A DNA stretch of 10,312 nt from Clostridium sp. CAG:389 (GTDB taxonomy: Bacteria; Bacillota; Clostridia; TANB77; CAG-508): assembly GCA_000438255.1 (NCBI GenBank), contig FR901883.1, forward strand, positions 1 through 10,312, written 5' to 3'. Below, in pieces: positions 6,339 through 10,312 of this stretch. How positions within the stretch are numbered: the first letter of the stretch is position 1; every line of letters starts with the position of its first letter. The position numbers and the translations under genes were made by a program. The notes under the pieces are model-generated. The model saw only the letters and a list, made by a program, of their open reading frames with translations. It searched no databases and was not told the origin of the DNA.

Positions 6339-7256
6339 ATGATATACACAATAACATTCAATCCAGCGCTAGACTATGTAATAAAAGCACAAAACTTAAA
6401 AACAGGAAAAATAAATAAAAGTCAAGAAGAATATATTTTTCCAGGTGGAAAAGGAATAAATGTATCAATAGTATTAAAAATATTAGGACAAGAAACAACA
6501 GCAATGGGATTTATATCAGGATTTGTAGGAAAAGAAATAGAAAAACAAATACAAAAATATGGAGTAGAAACAGATTTTATAGAAATAGAAAATGATAATT
6601 CAAGAATAAATGTGAAAATATTAGAAGAAAATCAAGAAACAGCAATAAATGCAAAAGGACCATATATAGAGCAAAAATATCTTGAATTATTATATAAAAA
6701 ATTGGAAAAAATAAAAAATGAAGATATTTTGATATTATCAGGAAGTGTACCAAATGGTGTACCAAATGATATATATGAAAAAATTTGTCAAAAAGTAAAA
6801 AATAAAAATATCAAAATAGTAGTTGATTCAACAGGAGAATTGTTAATTAAAACTTTAAAACATAAACCATATTTAATAAAACCAAATCAACAAGAATTAG
6901 AAGAAATTTTTGGTATCAAAATATCAAATCAAGACGAAGCATTAGAATATGCAAAACAGTTGAAAGAAAAAGGTGCACAAAATGTTATTGTTTCAATGGG
7001 AAGTGATGGAGCAGTACTTTTGGATGAAAATGGATATTCATATAAAATTAAAGCATTAAATGTAAAAGATGCTATAAATACTGTTGGAGCAGGTGATTCA
7101 ATGGTTGCAGGATTTTTAGCAGGACATGAAATGTTTAATAATTATGAAAAGGCACTTCAATTGGGAGTTGCAGCAGCAACCGCAACAACAAATACTATAT
7201 TTTTAGCAACAAAGAAGAAAATTGAAGAGGTTTATAGGCATTCCTTAAAAACCTAA
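6339..7256 (+). CDS. fruK: 1-phosphofructokinase (PfkB family)
   Basis: FruK uses ATP to phosphorylate fructose-1-phosphate, made by the PTS, into fructose-1,6-bisphosphate for glycolysis. The 305-residue protein has the PfkB-family layout: a NPALD start region (8-12), the GGKGIN sugar-binding motif (36-41), LSGSVPNG (133-140), KPNQQE (181-186), and the ATP/catalytic signature TVGAGDS with catalytic base Asp253. Tagatose-6-phosphate kinases share these motifs, but the adjacent fructose EIIABC decides for fruK. I prefer ATG 6339 because AAAGGAG lies 5 nt upstream. An in-frame ATG at 6294 would add 15 residues, but it overlaps the leader hairpin and has no ribosome-binding site. It is the first gene of the operon, 23 nt before fruA. 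Confidence 0.95.
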   Translation: MIYTITFNPALDYVIKAQNLKTGKINKSQEEYIFPGGKGINVSIVLKILGQETTAMGFISGFVGKEIEKQIQKYGVETDFIEIENDNSRINVKILEENQETAINAKGPYIEQKYLELLYKKLEKIKNEDILILSGSVPNGVPNDIYEKICQKVKNKNIKIVVDSTGELLIKTLKHKPYLIKPNQQELEEIFGIKISNQDEALEYAKQLKEKGAQNVIVSMGSDGAVLLDENGYSYKIKALNVKDAINTVGAGDSMVAGFLAGHEMFNNYEKALQLGVAAATATTNTIFLATKKKIEEVYRHSLKT

Positions 7257-7279
7257 ATATAAAAAAAGAGGGTAAAATT

Positions 7280-9223
7280 ATGAAAATTACAGATTTACTC
7301 ACAAAAGAATCAATAGACTTAAATGTTAAAGCATCAAATAAAAAAGATGTAATAGAACAAGCAGTTGAACTTATGGAACAAAATGGAAACATAAATAATA
7401 AAGAAGAATATTTAAAACTAGTAATAAAAAGAGAAGAAGAAGGTTCAACAGGTGTTGGAGAAGGAATAGCAATACCACATGGAAAAGGGGGAGTTATTTC
7501 AGAACCAGGTCTTGCAGCAATGGTAATACCAGATGGAGTTGATTTTGAGTCATTAGATGGAAAACCAGTAAAATTATTATTTTTAATTGCAGCACCAAAT
7601 AGTAAAGATAACTTACATCTTGAAGTTTTAAGCAGATTATCAGCTCTATTAATGAATGAAAAATTTAGAAAAGACTTATTAAAAGCAAAAACAAAGGAAG
7701 AATTTTTGAAGATAATAGATGAAGCAGATGATGAAAAATCAAATAATAAATTAGAAAATAATAAAGATAAAGAAAGTGCATCAACCAAAATGAATAAAGG
7801 CTATGAATTATTAGGAATTACAGCATGTCCAACAGGAATAGCACATACTTATATGGCAGCAGAAAGTCTAGAACAAATGGGAAAAGAACTAGGGCATCCA
7901 ATAAAAGTAGAAACACAAGGTCAATCTGGAACAAAAAATAAGTTTACAGATGAAGAAATTCAAAATGCAAAAGCAATAATAATAGCAGCAGATGTAAAAG
8001 TTGATTTATCAAGATTTGACGGCAAAAGAGTTCTAAGAACAAGCGTATCAGAAGGAATTCACAAACCAAAAGAATTAATAGAAAAAGCATTATATTCTGA
8101 AAATGATATTCCAATTTATCATCATCAAGGAAATAAAAGAGAAAATGTAGAAATGGAAAAGCCAAAAGGAAATTTATATAACCATTTAATGAATGGTGTA
8201 ACACATATGTTACCATTTGTTGTAGGTGGAGGAATTTTAATTGCAATAGCATTTTTATTAGATGACTATTCAATAGACCCATCAAATTTTGGTATGAATA
8301 CGCCAGTTGCAGCATTCTTTAAAACAATAGGTGGAATGGCATTTGACTTTATGCTAGTAATTTTATCAGGTTATATAGCAATGAGTATTGCAGATAGACC
8401 TGGGCTTGTTGTAGGATTTGTTGGTGGAGCAATAAGTAAAGCAGGAACAACTTTTACATCACTTGGAAACCCAGAAGAAGTGCTAGTAAGTTCAGGATTT
8501 TTAGGTGCATTACTTGCAGGTTTTATAGGTGGATACGTGGTTTTATTTTTGAAAAAATTATTTAGTTTTATGCCCAAAAGCCTCGAAGGAATAAGAACTA
8601 TTTTAATTTATCCAGTTGCAGGTGTATTATTAATTGGCATAATAATGTTATTGATAAATCCATTTGTATCAGCAATAAATACAGGATTAAATAATTTCTT
8701 ATCATCAATGAGTGAAGTCAACAAAGTGATTTTAGGAGCAATACTTGCAGGTATGATGTCTGTTGACTTAGGTGGACCAGTAAATAAGGCTGCATATACT
8801 TTTGGAACAGGAATGTTGGCAGAGGGCCATTATGAGATAATGGCGGCAGTTATGATTGGTGGAATGGTTGCACCACTTGCAATAGCTCTTTTAGCAACAT
8901 TCTTTCCAAAAAAATTGCCTAAAAAGGAGAGACAAGCAGGTTTACTAAATTACGTTATGGGATTGTCATTTATATCAGAGGGAGCAATTCCATTTGCATC
9001 AGCAGATCCACTTCGTGTACTTGTTTCTTGTGTAATTGGTTCAGCTGTTTCAGGGGCATTGTCAATGGCTTTTAATTGTACTTTAATGGCTCCTCATGGT
9101 GGAATTTTTGTCTTGCCTTTGATTGGTAATTGGGCTTGGTATGTTGTAGCTCTTGCAGCAGGTTCATTTGTTGCAATGGGAATTATGGCTGCTTGGAAGA
9201 AAAATGTTTGGGAGGAGAAATAA
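7280..9223 (+). CDS. fruA: PTS fructose transporter, fused EIIA-EIIB-EIIC
   Basis: This 647-residue membrane permease imports fructose and phosphorylates it to fructose-1-phosphate. EIIA occupies about 1-150, with the phospho-accepting His67 in GIAIPHGKGG. A Lys/Asn/Glu-rich linker (150-172) leads to EIIB at about 175-275, with the active Cys183 in TACPTGIAHTYMAAE. A second polar linker precedes EIIC at about 300-645, which has many membrane helices and family motifs such as IADRPGLVVGF (370-380) and SEGAIPFASADP near the end. The A-B-C order and length are normal for Firmicute fructose permeases. AGAGGG at 7267-7272 is 7 nt before ATG. The 3' end carries the ribosome-binding site of the HPr gene, which starts two bases after the stop. 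Mannitol-type permeases differ in domain arrangement, so fructose is the best call. Confidence 0.97.
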   Translation: MKITDLLTKESIDLNVKASNKKDVIEQAVELMEQNGNINNKEEYLKLVIKREEEGSTGVGEGIAIPHGKGGVISEPGLAAMVIPDGVDFESLDGKPVKLLFLIAAPNSKDNLHLEVLSRLSALLMNEKFRKDLLKAKTKEEFLKIIDEADDEKSNNKLENNKDKESASTKMNKGYELLGITACPTGIAHTYMAAESLEQMGKELGHPIKVETQGQSGTKNKFTDEEIQNAKAIIIAADVKVDLSRFDGKRVLRTSVSEGIHKPKELIEKALYSENDIPIYHHQGNKRENVEMEKPKGNLYNHLMNGVTHMLPFVVGGGILIAIAFLLDDYSIDPSNFGMNTPVAAFFKTIGGMAFDFMLVILSGYIAMSIADRPGLVVGFVGGAISKAGTTFTSLGNPEEVLVSSGFLGALLAGFIGGYVVLFLKKLFSFMPKSLEGIRTILIYPVAGVLLIGIIMLLINPFVSAINTGLNNFLSSMSEVNKVILGAILAGMMSVDLGGPVNKAAYTFGTGMLAEGHYEIMAAVMIGGMVAPLAIALLATFFPKKLPKKERQAGLLNYVMGLSFISEGAIPFASADPLRVLVSCVIGSAVSGALSMAFNCTLMAPHGGIFVLPLIGNWAWYVVALAAGSFVAMGIMAAWKKNVWEEK

Positions 9224-9225
9224 GA

Positions 9226-9489
9226 ATGAAAAAAGCAAATGTTGTTATTGAAAATGAAACAGGTCTTCATGCAAGGCCTGCAACTGAACTAGCAAAACTT
9301 GCAATGAAGTATAAGTGTACTATTAATTTAATTGTTAATGGAAAGTTGATTGATGCTAGGTCTCCTCTTATGATTATGTCTGCTGGGATAAAGAATAAAA
9401 CAAAGTTGGAGATTATATGTGAGGGAGAGAATGAAGAGATGGCATTAGAGGATGTAAAGAATTTTTTAGAAAATAATATTGGAGGGTAA
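9226..9489 (+). CDS. ptsH: Phosphocarrier protein HPr
   Basis: HPr takes phosphate from Enzyme I at His15 and passes it to EIIA domains such as that of FruA. The 87-residue protein has normal length, with His15 in the exact GLHARPAT motif and Ser46 in ARSPLMIMS. Ser46 is the HPr kinase/phosphorylase target in Firmicutes and links HPr to CcpA, so this copy could serve both transport and regulation. The surrounding residues are unusual: positions 47-50 read PLMI, where the common form is I-M-G-V/I. GGAGGAG at 9211-9217, inside the end of fruA, is 8 nt before ATG. An upstream in-frame extension to 9130 overlaps fruA and is not real. It may be the cell's general HPr or a fructose-dedicated copy; the window cannot decide. 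Confidence 0.96.
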   Translation: MKKANVVIENETGLHARPATELAKLAMKYKCTINLIVNGKLIDARSPLMIMSAGIKNKTKLEIICEGENEEMALEDVKNFLENNIGG

Positions 9490-9493
9490 TTAT

Positions 9494-10312
9494 ATGCTTG
9501 TTGGAAAAGGAGTTTCAGATGGAATCGGACTAGGAAAAGTCGTAATTTTAAAAGAAAATGAACTAAAAATAGAAAAACTAAAAATTGAAGATATATCAGC
9601 AGAAAAGCAACTTGTTTATAATGCAATAAAAGAAGTAGAAAATGAAATAGAATATTTAATACAAAATATATCAGGGACAGAAAAAGAAATAATGCAAGCA
9701 TATTTAATGATATTACAAGACCCAAATTTAACAGAAGAGATTATAAAAATAATAGAACAAGAAAAATGTAATAGCTCATATGCAGTAGAAAATGGACTAA
9801 ATAAAATAATAAAAACATTTGAGAAAATGGATGATCCATATATGTCTGCAAGAAGTAGAGACATAGAAGATATGAAAAAAAGAATATTATCAAAATTGTT
9901 AAATATAAAAGAAATTGATTTATCAAAATTACCAGAAAACACAATACTTGTTGCAAAAGAATTATCAACATCAGATACTGCAAAAATTAATTTAAAAAAT
10001 ATTTCGGGAATTATCACAGAGATTGGTGGTGTTAATTCACATATGGCTATAATTGCTAGAACTAATGAGATACCAGCAATTGTGGGAATAAAGCATATTT
10101 TTGAAAACATAAAAGAAAGTGATTACATTGCTTTAAATGGAAAAACAGGGGAAATATTTTTAAATCCAAAGAAAGAAAAGATTGAAGAACTTACCAAAAA
10201 TCAGGAGAGTTTAAAACAAGAAAAATTAGAATTAGAAAAATATAAAAATGAAAAAACTATTACAAAAGATGGACATCAAGTTGAACTTTTAGCCAATATT
10301 GGAGGACCACAA
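9494..10312 (+). CDS. ptsI: PTS Enzyme I (phosphoenolpyruvate--protein phosphotransferase), 5' part
   Basis: Enzyme I starts the PTS relay by taking phosphate from PEP onto a histidine and passing it to HPr. The window holds 273 codons; a complete protein is usually about 540-575, so the PEP-binding barrel lies beyond the edge. The start MLVGKGVSDGIGLGK matches the family's N-terminus. The HPr-binding helical region includes YMSARSRDIEDMKKRIL (116-132). The phosphohistidine is His183 in GGVNSHMAIIAR (178-189), followed by NEIPAIVG. The usual motif is GGRTSH(S/T)AIMAR, so Arg, Thr and Ser/Thr are replaced by Val180, Asn181 and Met184, while His is kept. GGAGGG at 9481-9486, formed by the last HPr codons, is 7 nt before ATG. 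Tight spacing indicates translation from the same mRNA as HPr. DhaM-type EI-like domains are less likely given the start and position. Confidence 0.95.
   Translation, partial: MLVGKGVSDGIGLGKVVILKENELKIEKLKIEDISAEKQLVYNAIKEVENEIEYLIQNISGTEKEIMQAYLMILQDPNLTEEIIKIIEQEKCNSSYAVENGLNKIIKTFEKMDDPYMSARSRDIEDMKKRILSKLLNIKEIDLSKLPENTILVAKELSTSDTAKINLKNISGIITEIGGVNSHMAIIARTNEIPAIVGIKHIFENIKESDYIALNGKTGEIFLNPKKEKIEELTKNQESLKQEKLELEKYKNEKTITKDGHQVELLANIGGPQ

Noticed and set aside
9130..9225. N-terminal extension of the HPr gene inside fruA
   Set aside because: The extension overlaps the secure fruA frame, is Cys-rich, and HPr's conserved start and ribosome-binding site place the true start at 9226.
1..10312. 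CRISPR array, rRNA, insertion sequence, replication origin or alternative genetic code
   Set aside because: No spaced direct repeats, no rRNA-like or transposase sequence, and no DnaA-box cluster was seen. Trp is encoded by TGG with no in-frame TGA in secure genes.

Overview
The window is chromosomal DNA from a very AT-rich bacterium, most likely a low-GC Firmicute of the Clostridia type. The evidence is strong AGGAGG/GGAGG ribosome-binding sites before nearly every gene, TTGACA/TATAAT-like promoters, a fructose PTS with a Ser46-type HPr, a NodB-family cell-wall deacetylase, and a strong preference for A-ending codons. Trp is always TGG and every gene stops at TAA or TAG, so nothing points to a recoded genetic code. 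An uncultured gut clostridium would fit, but that is inference.

Region 1 (1-5215, all + strand) holds a short-form methionyl-tRNA synthetase (metG), a membrane-anchored polysaccharide deacetylase, and a large soluble coiled-coil protein of about 783 residues that I do not recognise. It closes with a perfect 16-bp hairpin terminator that can work in both directions.

Region 2 (5216-6155, - strand) holds a tRNA-Leu(CAA) gene with encoded CCA and its own promoter. Behind the tRNA is a short tail with a small open frame running toward the shared terminator. Next comes an unrecognised, Asn/Ser-rich 201-residue protein driven by a near-consensus promoter.

Region 3 (6156-10312, + strand) is a fructose-utilisation operon: fruK (1-phosphofructokinase), fruA (fused EIIABC fructose transporter), an HPr gene and the first 273 codons of an Enzyme I gene cut by the window edge. 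Spacing is tight (23, 2 and 4 nt). The cluster encodes a whole relay from PEP through EI, HPr, EIIA and EIIB to fructose, and the kinase that turns fructose-1-phosphate into fructose-1,6-bisphosphate. The leader carries a cre-like half-match and a hairpin touching the fruK ribosome-binding site, both candidate controls. No fruR-type regulator is in view.

Most of the window is ordinary core metabolism. The points most worth a second look are the two unrecognised proteins, the unusual active-site surroundings in EI and HPr, the fruK leader hairpin, the missing C-terminal domain of MetG, and a gradient from A-ending to T-ending codons that seems to repeat along the longer genes.
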